Part shown: positions 43,517 through 52,550 of the stretch, piece after piece
How the letters are laid out: each line of letters begins with the position of its first letter
How positions within the stretch are numbered: position 1 is the stretch's first letter
NCBI RefSeq assembly: GCF_009600985.1
Contig: NZ_VDFP01000010.1
Location: 1-64,000, forward strand
Direction of reading: 5' to 3'
From: Companilactobacillus halodurans
GTDB taxonomy: Bacteria; Bacillota; Bacilli; Lactobacillales; Lactobacillaceae
DNA length: 64,000 bases
Made by a program: the position numbers and the translations under genes
The notes under the pieces: generated by a model
Database searches by the model: none
Seen by the model: the letters and a program-made list of their open reading frames with translations, nothing else
Told to the model about the DNA's origin: nothing

Positions 43517-43938
43517 GCTGCAAAGAAGCGAATCAGTTTAGAGCTATTAAAAATTCAAAATTCCAAAGCAAATTTCCGTTAATAAGCAAAAAATCAGGAA
43601 TTTTAGACATAATAAGACTTGATAACTTCAAAACGCTTCACCAAAAATCAGCAAAACGAAACGAATCTCCAACCAAAAAATACCAAACCAAACCAAAAAA
43701 AACACCCAATCCCAAAAAATCTCCAAAAATAACAGAGATAAATCCAGATTAGGTGTTTTTTCTATGTCTAAAAATCTCCACAAAGCCCATAATAAAACAC
43801 GTCCATAAGACAATTCCAACTATCTAAAATGTCCATAAAACTCCAACTAATAACAATGACCTCAAACCAAAAAAATTGTAAACTTATAAATAATATATAA
43901 AAAAATCACTAAAACAAGAAAAACCGAGGTAAATAATC
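43388..43938. other. Gene-free stretch before serine dehydratase
   Basis: It contains repeat C4, a lysine/asparagine-rich accidental frame with no ribosome-binding site, a long-looped terminator at 43694-43761, and an AT-rich promoter region for sdaAB. Confidence 0.55.
43694..43761. terminator. Terminator-like hairpin
   Basis: AAAAACACC-AATC and GATT-GGTGTTTTT pair around a loop of about 35 bases. Confidence 0.55.
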
Positions 43939-44610
43939 ATGAAAGATATCCGTTTCAAAAGTGTCTTCGATATCATTGGTCCAGTTATGATAGGACCCAG
44001 CAGTTCCCATACTGCCGGAGCAGCCAGAATTGGCAAAGTTGTTCACGATATCTTTGGCGAAAAGCCAGAAAAAATCACTATCGATCTTTACGAATCCTTT
44101 GCTAAAACTTATCGCGGTCATGGAACCGATGTAGCCATTGTCGGCGGTTTATTAGGAATGGAACCAGACGATAGAAGATTATCCGATTCCTTGAAGATTG
44201 CTTATGAAGAAGGAATCAAGGTAGCTTTCGTACCTAAAAGCGATAAAGTCGATCATCCTAATACCGCTAAAATCAATTTGGTCAAAGGAGACCATCAATT
44301 ATCAGTTACCGGAATCTCCATTGGTGGCGGAAATATCCAAATTTCTGAAATCAATGGTTTTAAGATGTCTTTGAGTTTAGGCACGCCAACATACATTACT
44401 GTCCATAAAGATATTGCTGGGATGATTGCCAAAGTAACGGAAGTGTTCTCCGAATTCGATATCAATATCGGTACGATGACCGTTACCAGAACAGCCAAGG
44501 GCGAAAAGGCTTTGATGATACTTGAAGTCGATGAACGCTATGACAAGGAAAATATTTTGAAAAAACTCCAAGCATTGCCCAACGTGGATAATGCCACTTA
44601 CTTTGAATAG
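43939..44610 (+). CDS. sdaAB: L-serine dehydratase, beta subunit
   Basis: 223 residues. The serine dehydratase beta domain (GPVMIGPSSSHTAGAARIG) is followed by a C-terminal ACT domain (about 148-220) that may bind serine. It works with the alpha subunit at 44622-45487 to deaminate L-serine to pyruvate and ammonia. It lies 11 bp before that gene, between two dipeptidase genes, which fits use of peptide-derived serine. Confidence 0.92.
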   Translation: MKDIRFKSVFDIIGPVMIGPSSSHTAGAARIGKVVHDIFGEKPEKITIDLYESFAKTYRGHGTDVAIVGGLLGMEPDDRRLSDSLKIAYEEGIKVAFVPKSDKVDHPNTAKINLVKGDHQLSVTGISIGGGNIQISEINGFKMSLSLGTPTYITVHKDIAGMIAKVTEVFSEFDINIGTMTVTRTAKGEKALMILEVDERYDKENILKKLQALPNVDNATYFE

Positions 44611-44621
44611 GGGATGAGACA

Positions 44622-45487
44622 ATGTTTTATACAATTAAAGAGTTAGTTAAAAAGAGTGCTGATTATGATTCTGTTGCCGACTTGATGGTTCAAACGGAAA
44701 TGGAAAATACAAACCGTTCAAAAGAATTTATTCGTTCACAAATGGAACGCAATTTAAAAGTTATGGAACAGTCGATTGCGGAAGGAATTGCTGGCGTTAG
44801 ATCAGTAACTGGTTTAACTGGTGGCGATGCTAAAAAAATGGATGCTTATATCAAAAAAGGCGACTTTTTAAGCGGACAACCGATTCTTGAAGCAGCCAGA
44901 AATGCTGTAGCGGTCAATGAAGTCAACGCTAAGATGGGCTTGATTTGTGCGACGCCGACTGCAGGTAGTGCTGGGTCTTAGCTGGAGTTTTAGTAGCTGT
45001 CAGAGACCGCTTAAAAATGACTCGCGAACAACAAGTTGACTTTTTGTTTACAGCTGGAGCTTTTGGTTTAGTGATTGCCAATAATTCTTCAATTGCTGGA
45101 GCAGAAGGTGGATGCCAAGCAGAAGTCGGCTCAGCTTCAGCTATGGCGTCAGCTGCTTTAGTTTGTGCTAAAGGCGGCAGTGCTCAACAAGCAGCTGAAG
45201 CAGTTTCAATTACTTTGCAAAATATGATGGGACTAGTTTGTGATCCTGTGGCTGGCTTGGTAGAAGTTCCTTGCGTAAAGCGTAATGCTTTGGGTTCTTC
45301 TCAAGCGATGATTTCAGCCGATATGGCTTTAGCAGGAATCACAAGTGTTATACCAACTGATGAAGTAGTCGAAGCAATGCACAAAGTTGGACAACAGATG
45401 CCATCTATTTTTAAGGAAACAGCTGAAGGTGGTTTAGCTACTACGCCAACAGCTTTGAAACTGAAAAAAGATATTTTCGGTGAATAA
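44622..45487 (+). pseudogene. sdaAA: L-serine dehydratase alpha subunit, interrupted by a one-base frameshift
   Basis: The first frame encodes 119 residues to TPTAGSAGS and stops at 44979-44981. The other frame continues with VLAGVLVAVRDRLK and the rest of the protein. That includes EGGCQAEVGSASAM and CDPVAGLVEVPC, whose cysteines hold the 4Fe-4S cluster. Changing GGG at 44973-44975 to GGGG restores a normal protein of about 288 residues. Conservation on both sides points to a recent deletion or a sequencing error. If real, the strain would lack this enzyme activity. Confidence 0.87.
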
Positions 45488-45517
45488 TATTTTTTAATTT
45501 TAAAAGAGGGATGCACT

Positions 45518-46927
45518 ATGAAACAACACAAACACGCTGCTTGTACTTCTATCTTAGTAGGTAAGAAAGCTTCATTAGATGGAGCAACCTACATAGCTAG
45601 AAATGAGGATAATTACGTTGCCAATTGGCCTAAGAAATTTTTTGTCCAGCCACAAGTTCATAATCGAAAAGAAACATATGTCTCGCCATACAATAATTTA
45701 ACGGTTCAATTGCCAAGTGAGGGCTTGCGTTACACTTCGTCTCCCGATGCTAATCAAGACGAAGGCCTGTATGAAGAAGATGGTATCAACGAAAAAAATG
45801 TGGCGATGAGCGCAACTGAAAGCGTGTTTGCCAACGAAAAAGTTCTCGCCTATGATCCATTGGTTGAAAATGGCGTGGCAGAAGATTCAATCACGACCTT
45901 AGTTTTGCCTTATATCGATTCTGCTAGAGCTGGCGTGGAGTATTTAGGCAAATTGATTGCTAAATTTGGTTCGGCTGAAGGAAATGGCGTCTTATTCAGC
46001 GATAAAAATGAAGTTTGGTACATGGAAATTGCCACAGGGCACCATTTTGTAGCAATTCGAATTCCGGATGACTGTTATGCAGTAGCGGCTAATCAGATTG
46101 GAATTGAAGACATTGATTTCGACGACTCGAAGAATTATATCTGGTCGTCTGGAATTGAAGAATTTGTCGAAAAGTATAATTTGAACCCTGATTTCTCTGG
46201 CTGGAATTTTCGTCATATATTCGGAACAGATACTAAAAAAGACCGCCATTACAACACGCCACGTGTTTGGTACGGTCAAAAATTATTGAATCCTTCAATT
46301 GAACAAGACCCGGAATCATCAGACTTGCCATTTATAAGAAAGCCTGAAAAGAAAATTTCATTGGAAGATATCCAAAGAATTTTGAAATCGCATTATAACG
46401 AAACGAAATTTGATCCTCTAGGCAGTGGTAATGAGGAAGATAAAAATCGCTATCGGGCCATTTCCTTATCAAGAACAGCTAATTCTCATATCTTACAGTT
46501 AAAAGATTCTCGAGCCATCGAATGGAAAGCTTATGGTATTCCAAGTTTTTCTGCTTATGTACCGTTCTTTACCAATGCTAATGATACTGACGAATCATAT
46601 CGCATAGTACCAGAAAAATTAGATTTGAAAAGTGCCTATTGGTTGTACGAAACTTTAGCTTTTGTAGTTGAGAGCCATTATCAAGCTTTCGTTGAAGACA
46701 ATTTGGATTATCAAATCAAACTGTCAAAGTGGGCTCGAGCAAAAATTCATTCAGTAGAGAATGAAGCACCAAAATATTCAGTGGAGCAATTAACTGAATA
46801 TTTGACGAGCAAAAATAAAGAAATCATTGAACATTTTGACAAAGCAACTCAAAATCATCTAGCTGATTTAGTGACGAAAGGGACAGAATTATCCCGATTA
46901 ACTTTCAAAATGGACCCCAATTTATAA
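45518..46927 (+). CDS. pepD: C69-family dipeptidase PepD, copy 2
   Basis: 469 residues, clearly paralogous to 41960-43387 along its full length. The nucleophile is Cys9 in ACTSILVGKKASLDGA, followed by RNED. GAGGGATG lies upstream of the ATG. It lies 31 bp after sdaAA and is probably cotranscribed with it. This copy follows no repeat and differs from copy 1 mainly in surface segments, so substrate preferences may differ. Confidence 0.93.
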   Translation: MKQHKHAACTSILVGKKASLDGATYIARNEDNYVANWPKKFFVQPQVHNRKETYVSPYNNLTVQLPSEGLRYTSSPDANQDEGLYEEDGINEKNVAMSATESVFANEKVLAYDPLVENGVAEDSITTLVLPYIDSARAGVEYLGKLIAKFGSAEGNGVLFSDKNEVWYMEIATGHHFVAIRIPDDCYAVAANQIGIEDIDFDDSKNYIWSSGIEEFVEKYNLNPDFSGWNFRHIFGTDTKKDRHYNTPRVWYGQKLLNPSIEQDPESSDLPFIRKPEKKISLEDIQRILKSHYNETKFDPLGSGNEEDKNRYRAISLSRTANSHILQLKDSRAIEWKAYGIPSFSAYVPFFTNANDTDESYRIVPEKLDLKSAYWLYETLAFVVESHYQAFVEDNLDYQIKLSKWARAKIHSVENEAPKYSVEQLTEYLTSKNKEIIEHFDKATQNHLADLVTKGTELSRLTFKMDPNL

Positions 46928-47091
46928 AGATTTTTTTGCATAACCAACTAATATAACACAATTAAAACGCTTTCTCACTACTTTTTTGATATATCATGAG
47001 CTTTTTTTCCCCAAAGTGACAGTTTCGAGTCTATAATAGATATTGGGACTTCCCCGTTGTGGGAACAAAATCGATGAAAGGTAGCGAAGGC

Positions 47092-47628
47092 ATGCAGGTA
47101 TATAAAAATTCAGAAGAATTGATAGACCAGATTAAAGAGAGTTATCATAAATTCATTGATGAGTATGAGGGTATTGGCGATGATGTCGCTGATGAAAGAA
47201 TTGATCAAGTAGATAAAACACCAAGAGAGATGCTCTCATATCAAGTTGGTTGGATTAATATGATTTTATCATGGGAAAAAGCCGAAGCAGGTGGGGAAAA
47301 GATTACAACCCCAACTCCCGGATACAAGTGGGATCAAATGCGTCAGTTGTACCACGATTTTAATATTAAATACGGTTCCAACGGTATTGAAAATGAGAAA
47401 GCAGAACTTGGAAGCGTAGTAGCCGAATTGATTTCCTGGATTTCCGATATGTCACATGATGAATTATTCAAACCCGGAGAGCGTAAATGGGCAACGACCA
47501 AAGCCATGTGGCCAGTAGCAAAATGGATCAGAATCAATGCAGTATCACCATTCAATAATTACAGCCGCCAAGTTCGCAAGTGGAAGAACTTTAATCTTAG
47601 AGACAAGAAAAATGCTGTTAATTCATAG
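47092..47628 (+). CDS. DUF1706 / DfsB-ClbS family protein
   Basis: About 178 residues. A predicted four-helix bundle opens with NSEELIDQIKESYHKFI and has the family block EMLSYQVGWINMILSWE, and later PGYKWDQM. The family includes ClbS, a cyclopropane hydrolase giving colibactin self-protection, and many proteins without known role, so the function here is open. A TATAAT at 47032 limits possible starts to 47059, 47074 or 47092. I chose 47092 because it matches the family N-terminus. Confidence 0.78.
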   Translation: MQVYKNSEELIDQIKESYHKFIDEYEGIGDDVADERIDQVDKTPREMLSYQVGWINMILSWEKAEAGGEKITTPTPGYKWDQMRQLYHDFNIKYGSNGIENEKAELGSVVAELISWISDMSHDELFKPGERKWATTKAMWPVAKWIRINAVSPFNNYSRQVRKWKNFNLRDKKNAVNS

Positions 47629-47679
47629 GACTGAAATGAAGGTAGAGGAATACGGACTTAAATTTCAGGCTTTAACATT

Positions 47680-47733
47680 AAACCTCAATTGATTTGCTTG
47701 TAGTATATATAGGCAAGTTGATTGGGGTTTTTG
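47680..47733 (+). terminator. Rho-independent terminator
   Basis: AAACCTCAATTGA-TTGC and GGCAA-TTGATTGGGGTTT form a long stem followed by T5. Confidence 0.85.
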
Positions 47734-47740
47734 TTATTAA

Positions 47741-47868
47741 GAGAGCGCAGCAAGCCCGGGAGCTACCGAGGATTAAGACAATTTCACGAAGTGCTCGCGT
47801 ACTGTGCGAGCAGTTTGGGAAATAGGCTTAACCGGAAGTAGCTGGCTTGTGGAGCTCGTTTCCACTAT
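47741..47868 (+). repeat. Structured repeat family C, copy 5
   Basis: AAGCC/GGCTT-type outer stem with apical GCTCGC/GCGAGC. It lies in the + direction a few bases after the DUF1706 terminator. The tail motif ACCATGGTTAT is at 47880. Confidence 0.85.
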
Positions 47869-47918
47869 GCAGCAGAAAAACCATGGTTATCTAAAAATAG
47901 GCCCATGGTTATTCCACA

Positions 47919-47960
47919 AAAAAATAAGGCCATTTCAAAGCTTCTAACCTTGAAATAACC
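47919..47960 (-). terminator. Rho-independent terminator
   Basis: On the minus strand, GGTTATTTCAAGG and CTTTGAAATGGCC pair, with a T-rich run after. It lies just beyond the small membrane protein gene. Confidence 0.75.
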
Positions 47961-47968
47961 CCAAAAAC

Positions 47969-48271
47969 CTATTGAACCCTCTCAGTAACAAAATCAAACC
48001 TCTCCTGAAACCCAAACAAAAACTTAGAAGAAGAAACATCCTTAATCTCAAATCTCTGCCCCTGAGGCGTACCAATCAAAGACCCCTTAGCATAAGTAGA
48101 GCTGTGCAAAAGTTTTAATTTATTGCTTTCAAACGCCCAAGCATAAGTGTAAAAGCCATCTTTAAATGGTTTCATCGAAATAGAAGTATTCTTGCGTCCA
48201 ATCAACCATAATGGGACGAGAATGATTAGAATACCAATCAAATTAATTACAATGGAAGATAATAATTTCAT
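47969..48271 (-). CDS. Small membrane-anchored hypothetical protein
   Basis: 100 residues. One strong N-terminal hydrophobic segment (about 5-25) is followed by a charged extracytoplasmic or cytoplasmic domain with several aromatic residues. No family recognised. AAAGGAG lies ten bases before the ATG. Its upstream region has the same 16-bp palindrome as the GntR operator at 36146 and a cre-like GAAAAACGTTTACA, so it may belong to the beta-glucoside regulon. Confidence 0.75.
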   Translation of the reverse strand: MKLLSSIVINLIGILIILVPLWLIGRKNTSISMKPFKDGFYTYAWAFESNKLKLLHSSTYAKGSLIGTPQGQRFEIKDVSSSKFLFGFQERFDFVTERVQ

Positions 48272-48337
48272 AATAAATTAACTCCTTTTAAAACAATTAT
48301 CCAACAATATTTAGACTATGTAAACGTTTTTCTCAGT

Positions 48338-48353
48338 AAAAGTATATACTTTT
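48338..48353. promoter_or_regulatory. GntR operator (TreR-like palindrome), second copy
   Basis: AAAAGTATATACTTTT is identical to 36146-36161. It lies about 70 bp upstream of the small membrane protein start, with a cre-like sequence at about 48319-48332 in between. Confidence 0.55.
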
Positions 48354-48369
48354 TTTAAAAATTAGCTTG

Positions 48370-48400
48370 AAAAAAAACCACTCTTTAAAATAAGAGTGGG
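48370..48400 (-). terminator. Rho-independent terminator
   Basis: CCACTCTT and AAGAGTGG pair and are followed by T8 on the minus strand, after the permease gene. Confidence 0.9.
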
Positions 48401-48404
48401 TAGT

Positions 48405-49514
48405 TTATAGTCCAAAATCAATTAAGAAGAATCCAATAGTACCGATAATGATTAACATCGTGAAATTAATAATGGCAAACATTGCGAGATACTTACCAGG
48501 ATTTTTCTTAAAGAAGAAACGATATTGTTTAAAAGCTAGCAAGTTAGCAAGTGAAGCTACAACAGAACCAAGCCCACCAATGTTCGAGCCTAAGAAGATG
48601 GCATGAACATATTTTGAGAACTTAGAAACTAAGATAGTCGTAGGAACGTTACTGATAAATTGACTAGTGATAATTGAAGTCAAATAAGTGCTAGTTCTTG
48701 TTTGAATAAATTGTTGCAAGTGATTGACGATTGCTGGTTCACGGTTGATATTACCAACGGCAATAAAGAAACACATGAAAATCAGTACAATCGAATAGTC
48801 AACCGACTGCAAAATATGAGGATTAATGAAGATTACTAACAATAAAGCTGCAATCAAAGATCCCCACATTGGAATAACGGAGAATATCCCTAAGAAAATT
48901 ACGATTGTTACGGCAACCGTTAAAGCCAAACTAGGAATATTCAACTCGACAGCAGGCAATTCAGTCAATTCAATTGGATCTTTGGGGAAAAATCTGGTAA
49001 TCAGAAATACCGCCAAAAAAGTTACGATTGTGATTGGAGTCGACATAATAAAGAATTGTTTAATGCCAAGGTTGAAATGTGTCAATAAGAACAAGTTGTG
49101 CGTGTTTCCGAACGGAGTAAAAATACTTCCTAAATTTGCTGCCATTGCAATGATAATTACTGGTAGAATAGGATTAACTTTTATTCGTTTAGAAAGTTGG
49201 TAAAACAGTGGAACTAAGGTTAAAATTGTAACATCATTAGTTAAGAACATCGCTCCAAAAAAAGATAAGGAAGCTAGCATGAAGATCATTTGTCGCGTGG
49301 TCTTGGCTTTATGTGTCATGTACGCGGCATAATATTTTAGAAAGTCCAAATAATCGTAAATTTGGATTATAATCATCATAGAAAGTATCGATGCCAATGT
49401 TTTCCAGTTAATGTCCATCAATTGCGGTGGACTTATGAAGATAGAAGTAATGATTGCTGCTGCCCCGGCAATCCATAATACTTTATCAGAAAATACTCGT
49501 TTTAATACAGCCAT
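48405..49514 (-). CDS. ArsB/NhaD-like ion permease
   Basis: 369 residues with about ten membrane segments, of the ion-transporter superfamily that includes ArsB, NhaD and citrate/anion permeases. Visible blocks are the repeated re-entrant-loop motifs FLTNDVTILTLVPL and, in the second half, FISNVPTTILVSK. A later GSNIGGLGSVVASLANLLA is typical of the fold. The length is slightly short for the family. The substrate (anion, arsenite or Na+/H+) cannot be assigned. Confidence 0.85.
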   Translation of the reverse strand: MAVLKRVFSDKVLWIAGAAAIITSIFISPPQLMDINWKTLASILSMMIIIQIYDYLDFLKYYAAYMTHKAKTTRQMIFMLASLSFFGAMFLTNDVTILTLVPLFYQLSKRIKVNPILPVIIIAMAANLGSIFTPFGNTHNLFLLTHFNLGIKQFFIMSTPITIVTFLAVFLITRFFPKDPIELTELPAVELNIPSLALTVAVTIVIFLGIFSVIPMWGSLIAALLLVIFINPHILQSVDYSIVLIFMCFFIAVGNINREPAIVNHLQQFIQTRTSTYLTSIITSQFISNVPTTILVSKFSKYVHAIFLGSNIGGLGSVVASLANLLAFKQYRFFFKKNPGKYLAMFAIINFTMLIIIGTIGFFLIDFGL

Positions 49515-49703
49515 TTACGTTTCCCCTACAAAAAAGAAGTACCTTATATAGTATAAAGATAAAAGTACTGTTAAAAAAGATAATTATACAAAAAAATCAA
49601 AATAAACTTCTAAAACTTATTAATTTCAAAAAATATTTTTATAAAAAGTCCATTATACTGCAACCATAGTATACTAAATTTCAATCACAAGCGAGGATTA
49701 TAA

Positions 49704-49856
49704 ATGCAAATTATTTTATCGATAATAATGTTTATCTTAGGAATAGCAATTATGAGTATCTCATTCAAAGCTAAAAAAGAGTTAATTTATTACATAACTC
49801 TAATAATTGGAGTAGCTGTCTTTTTTGCAGGAATTTACCTAATTTTTCCTAAATAA
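49704..49856 (+). CDS. Tiny two-helix membrane protein
   Basis: 50 residues (MQIILSIIMFILGIAIMSIS... to ...IYLIFPK). Two hydrophobic helices are joined by a short basic turn (FKAKKE). GCGAGGA precedes the ATG. It lies in an otherwise gene-free gap with a second small membrane gene 57 bp downstream. No family recognised. Confidence 0.6.
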   Translation: MQIILSIIMFILGIAIMSISFKAKKELIYYITLIIGVAVFFAGIYLIFPK

Positions 49857-49913
49857 TGGTCAATTTATTTTGTAATTGGTATAATCGAACTATCAAATAG
49901 GGGAGGGATTTCC

Positions 49914-50096
49914 ATGATTTTGAAACGTACATCTCTTTTGGTTTTAGTCTCAATGCTCTTAAGTGTAGTCGAGATGACCGTAGATCCCGGATTTTTCCTA
50001 GGACGCATATCCTTGGTCTTTTCGGGAGCGTTGCTAGTTTTATTATCACTGCTATTTGTAAAGAGTTTGTGGCGATTTAGTCCAAATAAAAAGTAA
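49914..50096 (+). CDS. Small two-helix membrane protein
   Basis: 60 residues with two hydrophobic segments (about 5-22 and 28-49) and a basic tail. It has a strong ribosome-binding site (GGGAGGG) and an extended -10 promoter, TGGTATAAT, at 49877-49885. It ends at a strong terminator. No family recognised. Confidence 0.7.
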   Translation: MILKRTSLLVLVSMLLSVVEMTVDPGFFLGRISLVFSGALLVLLSLLFVKSLWRFSPNKK

Positions 50097-50104
50097 TGAA
50101 TCGT

Positions 50105-50153
50105 AAAAATAGGAGAGACATGTCATTGTTTGACATATTTCTCCTATTTTTTT
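50105..50153. terminator. Terminator
   Basis: AAAAATAGGAGA-ACATGTCA and TGACAT-T-TCTCCTATTTTT form a long stem with T7. Confidence 0.9.
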
Positions 50154-50192
50154 GTATGAAACAATGTTTCACAGGAAACATTTATTATTTAA

Positions 50193-51137
50193 TTAATAAT
50201 CGCCATCAGCAATTTTTTCTAAAGTTGTCTTAGATGGGATAAAGAACAGGTTACCGGTAATTGGCGTACTGAAATCTAACAAACGGTCACTTTGAGTGAA
50301 CATGTTTTTCAACATACGGTTAGTAATAGCAAAACCTTTTGAGTAGCCAATGAAGTAAGTACCGGTGATATCCTTTGCAGGGTCTGAAAATGGCACGTTC
50401 ATTCTGACAATTTTATGTTCAACGCCGCCTTCTTCATCTTTAGAAACAACATTGTGGGCATTTGGTAATTTTTCATCATCATCTAGTTCGCGGTCAGAAA
50501 ATTTGTGACGTCCGATGGCTTTTTCTTGATCTTCAGTTTTAAGTTTTTTCCAAGCATCCATGTTATGGGTATATTTTTGAGCAAAAGCATAAGAACCATT
50601 CACGAATTCTGGGTCTTCATCATCATCGATCAAAGTGTAATCCATTGATTCGATACCAGCTGGATTTTCAGTTCCATCAATAAAACCGATAATGGCACGA
50701 CCTTCAATATAACGGAAACCGTGAGTTTCATCTTCAACTGAAGTGATAGGGCGTAAAATACCCATAAATTGGTCCATTAATTCATAACAGACGGCCATTT
50801 TCTTGGAACGTACGTGAATGAAGATGTCGCCAGGTGTAGAAACAGCTGTATATTTAGGGCCTTTTATTTCTTTAAAGTTTTCTAGTTCTTTTGGCTTTGG
50901 AGCGTCTGGGAAAAGATAATCCCAAGCATCTGATCCAAATCCCCAAGCAATGTGAGCTTGAGCTTCGGGGTCACGAATTCTCATACTATTAATAATCGAA
51001 TTAGACATATCGGAAAATTCTGCGATAGCATCTTTTTCTTTTTGCAAATCTTTATGGTTTAGCATCAATGTTGTGAAGATGACACTTTCACCGGCATCTT
51101 TGTAAACATCTTGAGCTTTTTTTATGTCGACTGTCAT
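50193..51137 (-). CDS. Dyp-type heme peroxidase
   Basis: 314 residues of the dye-decolorising peroxidase family. The GxxDG motif is GFIDGTENP, with the distal aspartate. The proximal heme histidine is probably in VEHKIVRMNVPF, and a conserved arginine follows in that block. The protein has no signal peptide, so it is cytoplasmic. Lactobacilli usually cannot make heme, so activity would need external heme. The gene is monocistronic. Confidence 0.92.
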   Translation of the reverse strand: MTVDIKKAQDVYKDAGESVIFTTLMLNHKDLQKEKDAIAEFSDMSNSIINSMRIRDPEAQAHIAWGFGSDAWDYLFPDAPKPKELENFKEIKGPKYTAVSTPGDIFIHVRSKKMAVCYELMDQFMGILRPITSVEDETHGFRYIEGRAIIGFIDGTENPAGIESMDYTLIDDDEDPEFVNGSYAFAQKYTHNMDAWKKLKTEDQEKAIGRHKFSDRELDDDEKLPNAHNVVSKDEEGGVEHKIVRMNVPFSDPAKDITGTYFIGYSKGFAITNRMLKNMFTQSDRLLDFSTPITGNLFFIPSKTTLEKIADGDY

Positions 51138-51302
51138 GAATTTACCTCCAGAATATTTGTATACACAGTTAGCTTATCATACTATAAATTCAATTGTTAT
51201 AATTAAAATCTGCAAAATAAAATTCTTGATTATGTTCCTAAATTGGCGAATAATTAAATTAATAATTGCTTTTTGATAATTCCTGAAAGGAAGTACAGAA
51301 AT

Positions 51303-52292
51303 ATGTGTACTAGTCTTAGTTTAGGAGCTTTAGACGGCTCAAAATTTTTGGCAAGAACAATGGATTTTGCCTTTGAATTAAATGGCAGACCAACTTTTTT
51401 GCCAGAACAATATCAATGGATTTCTTCCTATGATAATAAAACATATACCGCAGATTACGCCGTTATGGGAACCGGTGCTAAATACGGCAATAACTATATG
51501 GTAGCTGATGGATTCAATGAATACGGATTGTCTGCTGCAGAATTATACTTCTCTCACGCTGCTAAATATGAAACAGAACCAACAGATGGTGAAATCAATT
51601 TAGTTGCTGAAGAATTTATTCTTTGGGCCTTGGGTAATAACAAGTCAATTGAAGATTTGAAAGAAAATCTCAAACAAGTTCACTTGATTGAATCAAATAG
51701 TGGCGTTATGGGACAAAATCAACCACTTCACTGGATTTTCAGCGATGCTACAGGAGCCACCTATATTCTTGAACCAGAAGGAAATGGCTTGACTCTTCAA
51801 GAAGATAAAGTAGGCGTGATGACGAATACACCTGATTACAATTGGCATAAGACTAACTTGGCTAACTATTTAGGTGCTCAAACAACTAACTTTGGTGCTA
51901 AAACATTTGGCGACCAAGAAGTTATTCCTTTAGGACAAAATGGTACGTTCAGATTGCCCGGAGGCTTCACTGCAGTTGACCGTTTTGTTCGAACAGCATT
52001 TATTCGCAATGCAACTGAAGAACCAAAAGATGCCAAGCAAGCGGTAAATACAATTTTACATATGCTCGATAGCGTAACTATTCCTCGTGGCGTTAACCTC
52101 AAAGAAGATGGGGAAGCCAGCTACACTCAATATCAAACAGTGCTTGATTTGACGAACAAAGTTATGTACTTCGTGCCATATGGCAATAGAACAGTTTATT
52201 CGATTGAATTAACTGATAACTTGATCAAGAATCAAAAGGAACCAAAAGAATTCCCAGTAGATATGAATCAAGAATTTAAGGCATTGAATTAA
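51303..52292 (+). CDS. Choloylglycine hydrolase family (bile salt hydrolase / penicillin acylase)
   Basis: 329 residues of the Ntn-hydrolase C59 family. With the start at 51303 the nucleophile is Cys2 after removal of the first Met, and Arg18 and Asp21 (ARTMDF) take their usual places. Later family blocks are MTNTPDYNWH and GGFTAVDRFVR. An upstream in-frame ATG at 51273 would bury the cysteine, so I reject it. Members cleave bile-salt conjugates, penicillin V or acyl-homoserine lactones. Sequence alone does not decide between them. Confidence 0.9.
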   Translation: MCTSLSLGALDGSKFLARTMDFAFELNGRPTFLPEQYQWISSYDNKTYTADYAVMGTGAKYGNNYMVADGFNEYGLSAAELYFSHAAKYETEPTDGEINLVAEEFILWALGNNKSIEDLKENLKQVHLIESNSGVMGQNQPLHWIFSDATGATYILEPEGNGLTLQEDKVGVMTNTPDYNWHKTNLANYLGAQTTNFGAKTFGDQEVIPLGQNGTFRLPGGFTAVDRFVRTAFIRNATEEPKDAKQAVNTILHMLDSVTIPRGVNLKEDGEASYTQYQTVLDLTNKVMYFVPYGNRTVYSIELTDNLIKNQKEPKEFPVDMNQEFKALN

Positions 52293-52308
52293 AAAAATAA
52301 TAATTAAG

Positions 52309-52353
52309 AAAGCGTGATATCAGTGTAATCTGAATTGATATGACGCTTTTTTG
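52309..52353 (+). terminator. Rho-independent terminator
   Basis: AAGCGT-ATATCA and TGATAT-ACGCTT pair and are followed by T6. Confidence 0.88.
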
Positions 52354-52424
52354 TGCCAAAAAGATTTTGAAGATAAAAAAATAAGTGCTACTATAATCAC
52401 AATTCAATAAGGAGGTTATTAATT

Positions 52425-52487
52425 ATGTTTAATGAAAATCAAAGTAGTTGTAATGTATTAGTAACCTTGCTCGTCATTTTGATTTGA
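52425..52487 (+). CDS. 20-residue hydrophobic peptide
   Basis: The frame reads MFNENQSSCNVLVTLLVILI, a polar head with one cysteine followed by a hydrophobic tail. It has a full ribosome-binding site (AAGGAGG) and a TACTATAAT -10 just upstream. Two hairpins follow (52510-52549 and the terminator at 52551-52586). It is too short for homology calls. It could be a small membrane peptide, a type I toxin-like product or a leader peptide. The promoter and ribosome-binding site make expression likely. Confidence 0.55.
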   Translation: MFNENQSSCNVLVTLLVILI

Positions 52488-52509
52488 AGTAGGACTTAGA
52501 CAATTGATA

Positions 52510-52549
52510 TGTCAAGCCCTATTTTTGCTTATCAAATGAGGGCTTGATG
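52510..52549 (+). other. Stem-loop after the 20-residue peptide
   Basis: TCAAGCCCT (52512-52520) and AGGGCTTGA (52539-52547) form a perfect 9-bp stem. It sits between the tiny gene and its terminator. Confidence 0.6.
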
Positions 52550-52550
52550 A

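Noticed and set aside
43438-43752. A + strand frame of 104 codons after pepD
   Set aside because: It begins inside repeat C4 and becomes a low-complexity run rich in Lys, Asn and Pro across a terminator hairpin. No ribosome-binding site or domain is visible.
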